NCBI GenBank assembly: GCA_020073005.1
Contig: JAIQFX010000021.1
Location: forward strand, 1-56,747
Source: Terriglobia bacterium
Lineage (GTDB): Bacteria > Acidobacteriota > Vicinamibacteria > Vicinamibacterales > CAVVIG01
Reading direction: 5' to 3'
Length of the DNA: 56,747 nt
Of this stretch, positions 31,251-40,062 are shown piece after piece. Both the position numbers and the translations under genes were made by a program. The stretch's first letter is position 1. Every line of letters begins with the position of its first letter. The notes beneath the pieces are model-generated. The model was not told the DNA's origin. It made no database searches and saw only the letters and a list, made by a program, of their open reading frames with translations.

Positions 31251-32492
31251 TTACCGACCCGCCGTCGAGCCAGCCGCGGGGCCTTTGTTCTCGTACCAGC
31301 GGATCGCGCCGCCGGCGCCGGTGCACACCAGGTCCATGCGCTTGTCGCCGTTGATGTCCGCGCCGACACAGCTGTTCATCGCCGACTTGTCTTCGATGCG
31401 GCGGTAGGTCCACTCGCCCGTCGCCGGATCCGCAGGCGCGTAGAACACGTGGACGCCGCCCCTCGCGGCGTTCGGATTCCGCGCGCCGGGATTGCTGTTG
31501 TCGTTCGCGACGATGTCGTCGCGGCCATCGCCGTTCAGATCGACGACGGCGATCTCGTGGCCGCTCGTCACCTTGTCGAAAATCACCCGGCGCTCCCACT
31601 TGCCGCCCTTGTCGGTGTAGACGACGACCTCGTTGCCGTGCCACGGCTCGACGGAGGCGAAGAAGCGCTTGCCGTCCTGCTTGCCGACGCCGACGTCGCT
31701 GGCGCCGAGGCGCGGCGCCTTGTCATTGCTATGTCCTCCGGACAGGAGCGTCTTCTCGAACTTCATGTTGTCGCCGCTGCCGGTCGCGCGGTACAGCGCG
31801 ATGCCTTCGAAGCTGGCGACCAGGAACTGATCGCGGGCGTTGCCATCCCATTTCACCGGACGCACGCGGTGGATGATGCCCGGGATCTCGGTCGTCACGA
31901 TGTGCCGCTTCCAGTCTTTCGGGCTGTACCAGAACACCGACGCCTTGTCCTGATCGTAGGTGGGCGCGACGCTCTTCTCGCCGATGAGCGGCGCGTTCAG
32001 CAGCTCCTTCTTGCCGTCGCCGTCGAGATCCGCCCACGCGACGTGATGCGACGTCGGGAACGTGTCGATCTTCTCGACCTTCCACGGCTGGCGCGGGTCG
32101 CCGTTGTGGCGCGCGATCCAGTTGATGCCGGCGCTGTTGGCCGCCTGCATCGCGAACGAGCTCTGGAACGCGATTTCGGGAATGCCGTCGCCGTCGATGT
32201 CCGCCATCGCCTGGTTCACGATCTGCTGCGTCTCCGGCACGATGACGTGACGCTCCCACGTCGGGTTCTCGTACCACGCGAGCTCGGACACCGCGAGCGA
32301 GTTGGCGATGACGTCGGGCTTGCCGTCCTTGTTGAAGTCCGCCACCGAGACGGAATAGCCGCCCCTGAAGTTGGCGTCGATGTCGTGCGCGACGAAATCC
32401 ACGGGGCCGGCCGGTCCGGCGCCGCGCAGAGAACCGGCGGCAAGCGCGACGACGGCCGCGGCCGTGGCAAGTCGAACGTATTGTGATTTCAT
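31251..32492 (-). CDS. Secreted FG-GAP/VCBS repeat protein
   Basis: This 413-residue protein starts at MKSQYVRLATAAAVVALAAGSLRGA, a Sec signal; ATGs at 32501 and 32504 are alternatives closer to GGGAG. The rest is a probable seven-bladed beta-propeller with five visible calcium-binding repeats of the DxNxDGxxD type: DFNKDGKPDV, DIDGDGIPEI, DLDGDGKKEL, DLNGDGRDDI and DINGDKRMDL. Such proteins act outside the cell in adhesion, polysaccharide handling or as lectin-like scaffolds. No catalytic motif is seen. It lies convergent to the MmgE/PrpD gene. Confidence 0.9.
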   Translation of the reverse strand: MKSQYVRLATAAAVVALAAGSLRGAGPAGPVDFVAHDIDANFRGGYSVSVADFNKDGKPDVIANSLAVSELAWYENPTWERHVIVPETQQIVNQAMADIDGDGIPEIAFQSSFAMQAANSAGINWIARHNGDPRQPWKVEKIDTFPTSHHVAWADLDGDGKKELLNAPLIGEKSVAPTYDQDKASVFWYSPKDWKRHIVTTEIPGIIHRVRPVKWDGNARDQFLVASFEGIALYRATGSGDNMKFEKTLLSGGHSNDKAPRLGASDVGVGKQDGKRFFASVEPWHGNEVVVYTDKGGKWERRVIFDKVTSGHEIAVVDLNGDGRDDIVANDNSNPGARNPNAARGGVHVFYAPADPATGEWTYRRIEDKSAMNSCVGADINGDKRMDLVCTGAGGAIRWYENKGPAAGSTAGR

Positions 32493-32568
32493 GGCGAACA
32501 TCATCTCCCAGGTCCGATTGTTGTCAAGCAGTTTCACGCTGCTCGGTTGAAAGCCTCGCGCGACATCT

Positions 32569-33423
32569 TCAGGCACCAAGCTGCGCGGCCAGATCGTTGA
32601 AGTCCCTCGCCGGGACGTCCACCGACGCGTCCGGCTTCAGGTCCGGCTTTCCCGCGGGCCCGTACTCGAGCGGGCGCGTGACGAACGCGGTCCGCAGCCC
32701 GACACCCTTCGCGGCGCGGAGATCGCCGAGGTGCGCGGCGACCATCATCACGTCCGACGGCTTGAGATCGAGAAAGTCGGCGGCCGATTGATAGACCTCG
32801 CGGTCCGGCTTGTAATGACGCGCGAGCTCGGCGCCGAGGATGCAGTCCCACGGCAGGCCGGCGAACTTCGCCAGCTCCGTCATCAGCGAGACGTTGCCGT
32901 TCGAGAGCGGCGCGATGATGTACCGCTTCTTCATCCGCGTCAGGCCCGCCACCGCGTCGGGCCACGGCTTCAGCCGATGCCACGCGTGATTGAGCGTCGC
33001 GGTGTCCTCCGGCGTGAGACCGGTGATGTTGAACTGCGGCAGGATGCGATCGAGCGTCATGCGGTGCAGATCGTCGAGCTTCGTCCATGGCAGCTCGCCG
33101 GTCCGCACGCGGTTCATGCTCGGCCCGTAGCCGGCGCGCCACGCGTCGGCGAACTTCGCGCCGTCGACGGTCAGACCTTTCCGTTTCGCCAGCTGCTCCA
33201 CTTCGGCCGCGACCGACGATCGCCAGTCGACGACGGTGCCGAACGTATCGAAGACCACCGCCTTCACCAGCGGCGCCCGGGGCCGGTCGCCGGCCTGCCT
33301 GCCAGCCGGCGCGGCGGCGAGTACCTCGCCGGTCCGATTCGCCGCGGCGGCGGCGATGGTGCTCATGCACAGGAACGCGCGGCGCGAAATACGTGATTGC
33401 AATGCCTGGGAATCGGTGCGCAT
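32569..33423 (-). CDS. Haloacid dehalogenase, type II, with Tat-type signal
   Basis: This 284-residue HAD-superfamily protein has nucleophile Asp59 in VVFDTFGTVVDWR, the type II 2-haloacid dehalogenase opening, then PLSNGNVSLM (motif II) and HYKPDREVYQ with MMVAAHLGDLRAAK (motifs III/IV). The N-terminus MRTDSQALQSRISRRAFLCMSTIAAAAANR contains SRRAF before a hydrophobic stretch, a Tat signal. An exported dehalogenase is unusual, since characterised enzymes are cytoplasmic. The start at 33423 was chosen because it places the twin-arginine signal at the N-terminus. It probably removes halide from short 2-haloacids, or acts as a phosphatase-like HAD. Confidence 0.9.
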   Translation of the reverse strand: MRTDSQALQSRISRRAFLCMSTIAAAAANRTGEVLAAAPAGRQAGDRPRAPLVKAVVFDTFGTVVDWRSSVAAEVEQLAKRKGLTVDGAKFADAWRAGYGPSMNRVRTGELPWTKLDDLHRMTLDRILPQFNITGLTPEDTATLNHAWHRLKPWPDAVAGLTRMKKRYIIAPLSNGNVSLMTELAKFAGLPWDCILGAELARHYKPDREVYQSAADFLDLKPSDVMMVAAHLGDLRAAKGVGLRTAFVTRPLEYGPAGKPDLKPDASVDVPARDFNDLAAQLGA

Positions 33424-33497
33424 GCCGGAACGATAGCACCAGATCCGCGCTAGAATTCTGGCTTCTCTTTCTATTCCGTGTCCCGACTGAGGCATCC

Positions 33498-36400
33498 ATG
33501 ACTACCCATCGATTGGCACGCCGGCTTGCGCTTGCCGCGGCGTTCGCGCTCGTCTTGTCGGCCGCCGTCACGCGCTTCGCGCCCGCGCTCGCCGCCCAGG
33601 GGAAAACGTCCAAGACGCCCGCGCCGTCACCGATGACGCCGGCCCAGCCGTTCGTCCGCGATCCGAAGATCGCCATCGACGCGGACTACACCGCGAAGAT
33701 CAAGGAATACACGACCGAGCCGTTCTTCACGTCGCCGCTCGTGGACTACCTGCCCGCGTCGAAGACCGTGCCGACGCCGAAGGTGATTCTCGGCGACGTG
33801 GCCGGAGCGCCCGGCAGGCTGCCGTACGCCGAAGAGGTCTACACCTACATGCGGATGCTCGAGAAGGCCGCGCCGACGCGCGTGAAGGTCGTGAGCATCG
33901 GCAGGACGGAAGAAGGCCGCGAGATGATCGCCGTCGCCATCAGCTCGGACGCGATCATGGCGAAGCTCGAAGAGAATCGCGCGCGCCTCGCGAAGCTCGC
34001 CGATCCGCGCACGATCAACATGGACGACGCGCAGGCCGAGGCGCTCGTCAACGCGTCGACGCCGATCTACTACATCACCGGCACGATTCACTCGCCCGAG
34101 ACCGGCGCGCCCACAGCGCTGATGGAGCTCGCCTACCGCCTCGTCGTCGACGACCACGAGTACATCAAGTCGATCCGCAACAACCTCATCACGCTCATCA
34201 CGCCGGTCATCGAAGTCGACGGCCGCGACAAGATGGTCGACGTCTACAAGTGGCACCTCGCGCATCCCGGACAGAACTATCCGGGCCTCGTCTACTGGGG
34301 CAAGTACGTCGCGCACGACAACAACCGCGACGCAATGGGCGTCACGCTCAAGCTCACCGAGAACGTGTTGAACACGTACATGCAGTGGCATCCGCAGGTG
34401 CTGCACGACCTGCACGAGTCAGTGCCGTACCTGTACGACAACACCGTCGGCGACGGCCCGTACAACGCGTGGATCGATCCGATCCTCGCCGACGAGTGGG
34501 AAATGATCGGCTGGAACAACGTTTCGGAGATGACGAAGTTCGGCATGCCCGGCGTCTTCACGCACGGCAACTTCGACACGTGGTCGCCCGGCTACCTGAT
34601 GTTCATCGCCGCGCTGCACAACGGCATCAGCCGGCTGTACGAAACGTTCGGCAACGGCGGCGCGGACACGGTCACGCGCGAGCTGCGGCCCGACGAGTAC
34701 GCGCGCTCCTGGTACAAACAGAATCCGCCGCTCCCGAAGACGACCTGGTCGCAGCGCAACAACAACAACTACGAGCAGACCGGACTGCTGACGTCGCTCC
34801 ACTACTTCGCGGGCAACGGCAGGCTGTTCCTGCGCAACTACTACCTGAAGAGCAAGCGGTCGATCCTGAAAGCGAAAGTCGAAGGCCCGGCCGCGTACGT
34901 GCTGCCGGCCGACGACACGCGTCCCGGCGCGCAGGCCGAACTCCTGAAGGTGCTGCAGAAGCAGGGCGTCGAGATTTCACGCGCGACATCGGAATTCACG
35001 GTGACGATGCCGGCGAAACGGACGCCGGCGCGCGGAAACGGAACGGCGACAACGACGGATGGCAACGAACGTAGCGCGAGCCTTTCAGGCGAGCGATCGA
35101 CCGGCGGGCCGCAGGAGCCTCAGGGCGGTCGCGGCGGCGCCGCATCCACTGAACCGCCGAAGCCGACGACGCGCACCTTCCCCGCCGGTTCGTACATCGT
35201 CCGGATGGACCAGCCGTACAGCCGCATCGCGGATTCGCTCCTCGATTATCAGTACTGGTCGCCGAACGATCCGCAGAAGACGCCGTACGACGACACGGGC
35301 TGGACGTTCCCCGAGCTGTACAACGTGCAGGCCGTCCGCGTCACGGATGTGAAAGTGCTCGACGCGTCCGTCGAAAAAGTGAACGGCGAAGCGCGGCCGA
35401 AAGGCGGCGTGTCCGAAAGTGGATCGATCTTCCTCGTCAACCACAACGCCGACACGGCGCTCGCCACGCTGCGCTACAAGTTCAAGGACGCGTCGTTCGA
35501 TGCGGCGGAAGAGCCGTTCGAGGCCGCGGGCAAGAAGTTCGTCCGCGGGTCCTTCATTATCAAAGGTGTCGCGCAAGCCGATCTTCAGCGCGCGGCAACG
35601 GATACCGGTCTTCAGATCGTCGCCGTCAACACCGCGCCGACGGTGAAGACGCATCCGGTTCGCGCGCCGCGCGTCGCGATCCTCCACACGTGGCTGTCGA
35701 CGCAGACCGAAGGCTGGTGGCGTCAGGCATTCGATCTGGCGCAGGTCCCGTTCACCTACATCAGTACGCAGCAGGTCGCGGCGGATGCCGATCTGCGGAA
35801 TCGATTCGACGCGATCGTGTTTCCGCCGGTCGGACGCGGACCGGAAGGCATCGTCAACGGCATGGCGATGTGGGGCAACGCGCTGCCGTGGAAGAAGACC
35901 GCTGAGACGCCGAATCTCGGATCCGAAGATCAGACCGACGACATGCGGCCCGGCCTCGGCTGGGCCGGCGTCGCGCATCTGCAGGACTTCGTGAAGCGCG
36001 GCGGTCTGCTGCTGACCGTGATGGACACCGCCGACCTCGCGGTCTCGAGCGGCCTCACGCCTGGCCTCTCGATCGCCGCGCGCCAGCGTCTGCGGATCGT
36101 CGGCAGCGTCGTCCGGTCGAAGATGGTCGACGCCACGAGCCCGATTGCGTACGGCTACACGGACAACCTCGGCATCTGGTGCGAGAACGGACCGATCTTC
36201 AACGTGTCGAACATTCTCGGCGCGCGCGGCGGCCGCCGGCTCGGGCCCGACGATGGCGGCAACCGGCCGACGGGACGAGGCACGCAGGACGATCCGGACG
36301 TCCCGCAGGGCCGCGTCGGCGTCGAAGCCACGCGTGAAGAGCGCGTCGACGTCTGGAAGGCCACACCAGTAACAGATGAGCAGCTGCGCAACGGCATCAA

Positions 36401-36665
36401 CGTGATCCCGCCGTCGGCGCGGCCGCGCGTCGTGCTGCGGTACGCGGACACGCGCGATCTGCTGGTGTCGGGCCTCGTCGAGAACGGCGGCGAGATCGCG
36501 CAGCATCCGGCGGTCGTCGACGTGCCGCTCGACAAGGGCCACGTCGTCGTGTTCTCGAACAACCCGATGTGGCGCGGCGAGACACAAGGGAGTTACTTCC
36601 TCGTCTTCAACGCGCTGCTGAACTTCGACCAGCTGGACGCCGGCAGGAAGCTGGATCCAAAGTAG
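33498..36665 (+). CDS. Large secreted M14 zinc metallopeptidase, copy 1
   Basis: The protein has 1055 residues with an N-terminal signal peptide; the ATG has GAGG upstream. The zinc-carboxypeptidase motif is IHSPETG, with His198 and Glu201, followed by the third-ligand region HDLHE, about 100 residues further on. These match the M14 family, which removes C-terminal amino acids. The remaining roughly 600 residues are C-terminal domains without a known catalytic site. An Arg/Gly/Ser-rich linker around residues 514-553 contains a captured REP (SLSGERS). A paralogue with the same organisation lies at 50919-53972. It probably digests extracellular peptides, consistent with a saprotrophic lifestyle. 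Confidence 0.92.
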   Translation: MTTHRLARRLALAAAFALVLSAAVTRFAPALAAQGKTSKTPAPSPMTPAQPFVRDPKIAIDADYTAKIKEYTTEPFFTSPLVDYLPASKTVPTPKVILGDVAGAPGRLPYAEEVYTYMRMLEKAAPTRVKVVSIGRTEEGREMIAVAISSDAIMAKLEENRARLAKLADPRTINMDDAQAEALVNASTPIYYITGTIHSPETGAPTALMELAYRLVVDDHEYIKSIRNNLITLITPVIEVDGRDKMVDVYKWHLAHPGQNYPGLVYWGKYVAHDNNRDAMGVTLKLTENVLNTYMQWHPQVLHDLHESVPYLYDNTVGDGPYNAWIDPILADEWEMIGWNNVSEMTKFGMPGVFTHGNFDTWSPGYLMFIAALHNGISRLYETFGNGGADTVTRELRPDEYARSWYKQNPPLPKTTWSQRNNNNYEQTGLLTSLHYFAGNGRLFLRNYYLKSKRSILKAKVEGPAAYVLPADDTRPGAQAELLKVLQKQGVEISRATSEFTVTMPAKRTPARGNGTATTTDGNERSASLSGERSTGGPQEPQGGRGGAASTEPPKPTTRTFPAGSYIVRMDQPYSRIADSLLDYQYWSPNDPQKTPYDDTGWTFPELYNVQAVRVTDVKVLDASVEKVNGEARPKGGVSESGSIFLVNHNADTALATLRYKFKDASFDAAEEPFEAAGKKFVRGSFIIKGVAQADLQRAATDTGLQIVAVNTAPTVKTHPVRAPRVAILHTWLSTQTEGWWRQAFDLAQVPFTYISTQQVAADADLRNRFDAIVFPPVGRGPEGIVNGMAMWGNALPWKKTAETPNLGSEDQTDDMRPGLGWAGVAHLQDFVKRGGLLLTVMDTADLAVSSGLTPGLSIAARQRLRIVGSVVRSKMVDATSPIAYGYTDNLGIWCENGPIFNVSNILGARGGRRLGPDDGGNRPTGRGTQDDPDVPQGRVGVEATREERVDVWKATPVTDEQLRNGINVIPPSARPRVVLRYADTRDLLVSGLVENGGEIAQHPAVVDVPLDKGHVVVFSNNPMWRGETQGSYFLVFNALLNFDQLDAGRKLDPK
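35070..35094. repeat. REP-like element captured in frame by M14 peptidase copy 1
   Basis: CGTAGC followed by GCGAGCCTTTCAGGCGAGC is a near-identical copy of 25961-25987 (one mismatch in 25 nt, read in the same orientation). It encodes ARG/GLY/SER-rich linker residues without a frameshift. Confidence 0.88.
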
Positions 36666-36707
36666 GCCGAAATCAGCCGGGCGGCGTCTAAGCTCTCCGA
36701 GGTTGCT

Positions 36708-38366
36708 ATGTCGCGAGCGTCTCTTTGCCTCGTGGCCCTTCTCGTCTCGCCGCTCCCCCTGCGCGCCCAGGCGCCGGCGCGTGATAACCCCAGACCGGCG
36801 ACCGGCACGGCGAGCATTCGCGGCCGCGTCGTCGACGCGACGGGCAAGCCGTTGTCGCGCGTGGAAATCCGCGCGAGCGCGGCCGGCGTCAACCAGCAGG
36901 CCAACGGCCTGACCGACGGCGACGGCCGCTACGATCTCAACAATCTGCCCGCCGGCATCTACACGGTCGTCGCGACCAAGGCCAACTACGTCCGGACGTC
37001 GTGGGGCGAGCAGCGCCCCGAAGGGCCGGGCAAGCGCATCACGCTGGCCGACGGACAGAAGCTCGACAACATCAACCTCAGCCTCGGGCGCGCCGGCGTC
37101 ATCACCGGCAAGATCGTCGACGAGTTCGGCGATCCCGTGACCGACGTCTTCGTCTCCGCGATGCGGTATGCGTACGTCCAGGGAAGCCGGCGTCTGATGC
37201 CGGGCGGCCGCGGCGGAGCGACGAACGACATCGGGGAGTTTCGCGTGTACGGCTTGTCGCCGGGGCAGTACTACGTCTCGGCGACGCTGCGAAACTTCAG
37301 CGTGGGCGCAAATACGGACTCGACGGATCGCACAGGCTACGCGCCGACGTTCTATCCCGGCACCGGCAACGTCGCGGAAGCACAGCGCTTGACGATCGCA
37401 CCCGGCCAGACAGTCGCCAACATCAATCTCGCGCTGCTGCCGATTCAGACGGCCAAAGTGAGCGGCATCGCCGTCGACAGCGAAGGCAAGCCGATGGCGA
37501 ACGCGATGATCATGGTCGGCCAGAAGGTCGGCGGGACGATGACGAACAATATGGGGTTCCCGGTCGGCATCGACGGAAAGTTCACGGTCAGCGGGCTGAC
37601 GCCTGGGGACTACACGCTCCGCGTCGGCGCGCCGGCGGTCGAGTCCGCAACCGCCGACATCACCATCACGGGGAGCGACATCACCGATCTCCAGTTGATC
37701 GTCGCGAAGCCCTCGACGATCCGCGGCCGCATCGTCTTCACGGACAGCGCGACGTCCGCCGCCCCGCCGAAGCCGACCGCGCTCGATCTCGGCGCCTGGC
37801 GCGACTGGGCGATCGGCCAGCAGGTGCGCAGCCAGGCGAAGATTCAGGACGATGGGACGTTCGAGATCTCGCTGGCCGCGGGACGCGTGCAGGTCCGCGC
37901 CGCGCCAAATGGCGGGAGCGCATCCACGCCGCCCTGGCGCTTGAATCGCGTGGTCCTCGGCGATCTGGACGTCGGCGACACCGGCATCGAGGTTCCGCCG
38001 AACGCGACGGTGGACAACGTGATCGTCGAGATGACGAATCACAATAGCGACGTGTCAGGCCGCGTCACCGACGCCGACGGCAACGTCGTGCGCGATGTGT
38101 TCGTGATCGTCTTCGCGCAGGATCCTGTGCACTGGACGGTGCAGACGCGCTATCTCAGCGTCGCGCGTCCGGGCGTGGACGATCTCTTCCACGCGCGGCT
38201 CCTCGCGGGCGACTACTACGTCGTCGCGATGGGCGACGTCGAAGCAGGCGCGTGGACGGATCCGGACTTTCTGACGGCCGCGCGCGAGCACGCGGTCAAG
38301 TTCTCGATCGCCGACGGCGAGAAGAAGACGATAGACCTTCCCGTCTCGCCGGCGCCGGTGTTCTGA
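36708..38366 (+). CDS. Secreted carboxypeptidase-regulatory-domain protein, copy 1
   Basis: The protein has 552 residues: a signal peptide (MSRASLCLVALLVSPLPLRA) followed by several beta-sandwich CarboxypepD-regulatory/SdrD-B-like modules. The motif G.V.D..G.P...V appears repeatedly: GRVVDATGKPLSRVEI, GKIVDEFGDPVTDVFV, GIAVDSEGKPMANAMI and GRVTDADGNVVRDVFV. Such modules are surface or TonB-receptor-type starch-binding-like beta domains. No peptidase active site is present. It is paralogous to the next gene, with the same module order and shared lines such as 'STDRTGYAPTFYPGT'. The two lie 16 bases apart and directly after M14 peptidase copy 1, probably one transcription unit. Confidence 0.88.
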   Translation: MSRASLCLVALLVSPLPLRAQAPARDNPRPATGTASIRGRVVDATGKPLSRVEIRASAAGVNQQANGLTDGDGRYDLNNLPAGIYTVVATKANYVRTSWGEQRPEGPGKRITLADGQKLDNINLSLGRAGVITGKIVDEFGDPVTDVFVSAMRYAYVQGSRRLMPGGRGGATNDIGEFRVYGLSPGQYYVSATLRNFSVGANTDSTDRTGYAPTFYPGTGNVAEAQRLTIAPGQTVANINLALLPIQTAKVSGIAVDSEGKPMANAMIMVGQKVGGTMTNNMGFPVGIDGKFTVSGLTPGDYTLRVGAPAVESATADITITGSDITDLQLIVAKPSTIRGRIVFTDSATSAAPPKPTALDLGAWRDWAIGQQVRSQAKIQDDGTFEISLAAGRVQVRAAPNGGSASTPPWRLNRVVLGDLDVGDTGIEVPPNATVDNVIVEMTNHNSDVSGRVTDADGNVVRDVFVIVFAQDPVHWTVQTRYLSVARPGVDDLFHARLLAGDYYVVAMGDVEAGAWTDPDFLTAAREHAVKFSIADGEKKTIDLPVSPAPVF

Positions 38367-38382
38367 GGCACGCGAGGGCACA

Positions 38383-40050
38383 ATGCTCTATCTTCTTCTC
38401 GCTGCGCAGCTCGCGACGCAGAGCGGCACGATCAGCGCGCCGGCGCAACAGCAGCAGACGCCGACCGCGCCGGGAACGGCGACGCTGCGCGGGCACATCT
38501 TCGCCGCGGATTCGGGCCGGCCGCTGCGCAAGGCGCAGGTTCGCATCTTCGCGGGCGAGATTCGCGAGAACCGGATGGCGACCACCGACGAGAACGGCGC
38601 GTACGAGTTCAAGGACGTGCGCGCCGGGCGCTACTCGGTCTCGGCAAGCAAGGGCAGCTACGTGAGCATCGCGTACGGCCAGCAGCGGCCCACGGACGCC
38701 TCGAAGCCGCTCGAGATTCTCGACAACCAGATCGTCGAGCGCCTCGATCTCTCGCTGCCCCGCGGCGGCGTGATCACGGGCCGCATCGTCGACGAGTACG
38801 GCGAGCCCGCGCCGGAGATTCAGATCGCCGCGCAGCGCTATCAGTTCATACAGGGACAGCGCCGTCTCGTGCCGTCTGGCCGCATGGCGACGACGAACGA
38901 CATCGGCGAGTTCCGGCTGTTCGGCATCCCGCCCGGCCAGTACTACATCTCCGCGACGTGGCGGAATCCGAACATGAGCCCCAACGCGAATCCGAGCGAT
39001 CGCACGGCCTACGCGCCGACGTATTTTCCCGGCACGACGAACGCCAACGACGCGCAGCGCGTCACGATTGCCGCCGGACAGCAGGTGGACGGCGTCGCGA
39101 TGGTGCTGAATCCGATCAAGGCCGCGCGCGTGAGCGGAACGGCGACCGGCGCGGACGGGAAGCCACTGACGCCCGCCATGATCATGGTGACGCAGACGAA
39201 CACGGGCTTCGGTTTCTCGATGACGGGCACCGCCCAGGTGCGGCCCGACGGCACGTTCACGGTCGTCGGACTCGCGCCGGGCGACTACTCGCTGCGGGCC
39301 CAGCGGATGGGCGGCCCGTCCCCCGACGGACCCGAGACGGCGATGGCGAACGTCACGGTCGCCGGTGAGGACGTGTCCGACGTGCACCTCGTCGCGGCGA
39401 AGCCGTCGAGGCTGACCGGCCGCGTGATTGTCGATCCCGCGGCTGTCTCTGCACTGCCGCCGACGTTGATGCTGTCGTTGTTCCCCGTGAACATCGTGGG
39501 CATCCCCGCGCCGCCGCCGCCGCCCGCGCGCATCGCCGACGACTTCACGTTCGAAACCAAGTCCACACCGGGACGGATGCGGATCATGCTCGGCGGCGGC
39601 TTCAACGCGCCGCCGACCGGATGGGCAGTACGTTCCGTGCGCGTGAACGGCGTCGACGTCACCGACGCCGGCATCGAGTTCAAGCCGAACGAAGAGATCA
39701 GCGGCGTCGAGGTCGAGCTGACGAACAAGCTGACGACGATCTCGGGGCTCGTGACGAACAGCCGGGGCGAAGCGTCGAAGGACTACACCGCGATCGTTTT
39801 CGCGCAGGACAAGGACAAGTGGGCGGGCAACTCGCGGTATCAGAGCATGGGCCGCCCGGATCAGGACGGCCGCTTCAAGATCATGGGCCTGCCGCCGGGC
39901 GAGTACTACATCATCGCCGTCGATCGCGTCGAGCCGGGGCAGCAGGGCGATCCAGACTTTCTCGAGAGCGTCCGGAGCCGAGCGACGTCGTTGTCGCTGA
40001 ACGAAGGCGAGACAAAAACGGTGGATCTTCGGTTGAATCCTGTGAGTTGA
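38383..40050 (+). CDS. Secreted carboxypeptidase-regulatory-domain protein, copy 2
   Basis: The protein has 555 residues, with a short N-terminal hydrophobic signal (MLYLLLAAQLATQSG) and GAGGG before the ATG. It has the same module series as copy 1: GHIFAADSGRPLRKAQV, GRIVDEYGEPAPEIQI, 'DIGEFRLFGIPPGQYY', 'PSDRTAYAPTYFPGT' and a last module GLVTNSRGEASKDYTAIVFAQDKDKW. It looks like a tandem duplication that has diverged well beyond recent copies. A Pro-rich segment (VGIPAPPPPPAR) links the third and fourth modules. Function is unknown; likely extracellular beta-sandwich scaffold or ligand-binding protein. Confidence 0.88.
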   Translation: MLYLLLAAQLATQSGTISAPAQQQQTPTAPGTATLRGHIFAADSGRPLRKAQVRIFAGEIRENRMATTDENGAYEFKDVRAGRYSVSASKGSYVSIAYGQQRPTDASKPLEILDNQIVERLDLSLPRGGVITGRIVDEYGEPAPEIQIAAQRYQFIQGQRRLVPSGRMATTNDIGEFRLFGIPPGQYYISATWRNPNMSPNANPSDRTAYAPTYFPGTTNANDAQRVTIAAGQQVDGVAMVLNPIKAARVSGTATGADGKPLTPAMIMVTQTNTGFGFSMTGTAQVRPDGTFTVVGLAPGDYSLRAQRMGGPSPDGPETAMANVTVAGEDVSDVHLVAAKPSRLTGRVIVDPAAVSALPPTLMLSLFPVNIVGIPAPPPPPARIADDFTFETKSTPGRMRIMLGGGFNAPPTGWAVRSVRVNGVDVTDAGIEFKPNEEISGVEVELTNKLTTISGLVTNSRGEASKDYTAIVFAQDKDKWAGNSRYQSMGRPDQDGRFKIMGLPPGEYYIIAVDRVEPGQQGDPDFLESVRSRATSLSLNEGETKTVDLRLNPVS

Positions 40051-40062
40051 GAGTTCGAATTT

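Noticed and set aside
35085-38042. 985-codon open frame on the minus strand opposite M14 peptidase copy 1 and the first regulatory-domain gene
   Set aside because: It is very rich in Arg, His and Asp and has no recognisable domain. It covers the whole length of well-defined plus-strand genes, and such long antisense frames are expected at this GC content.
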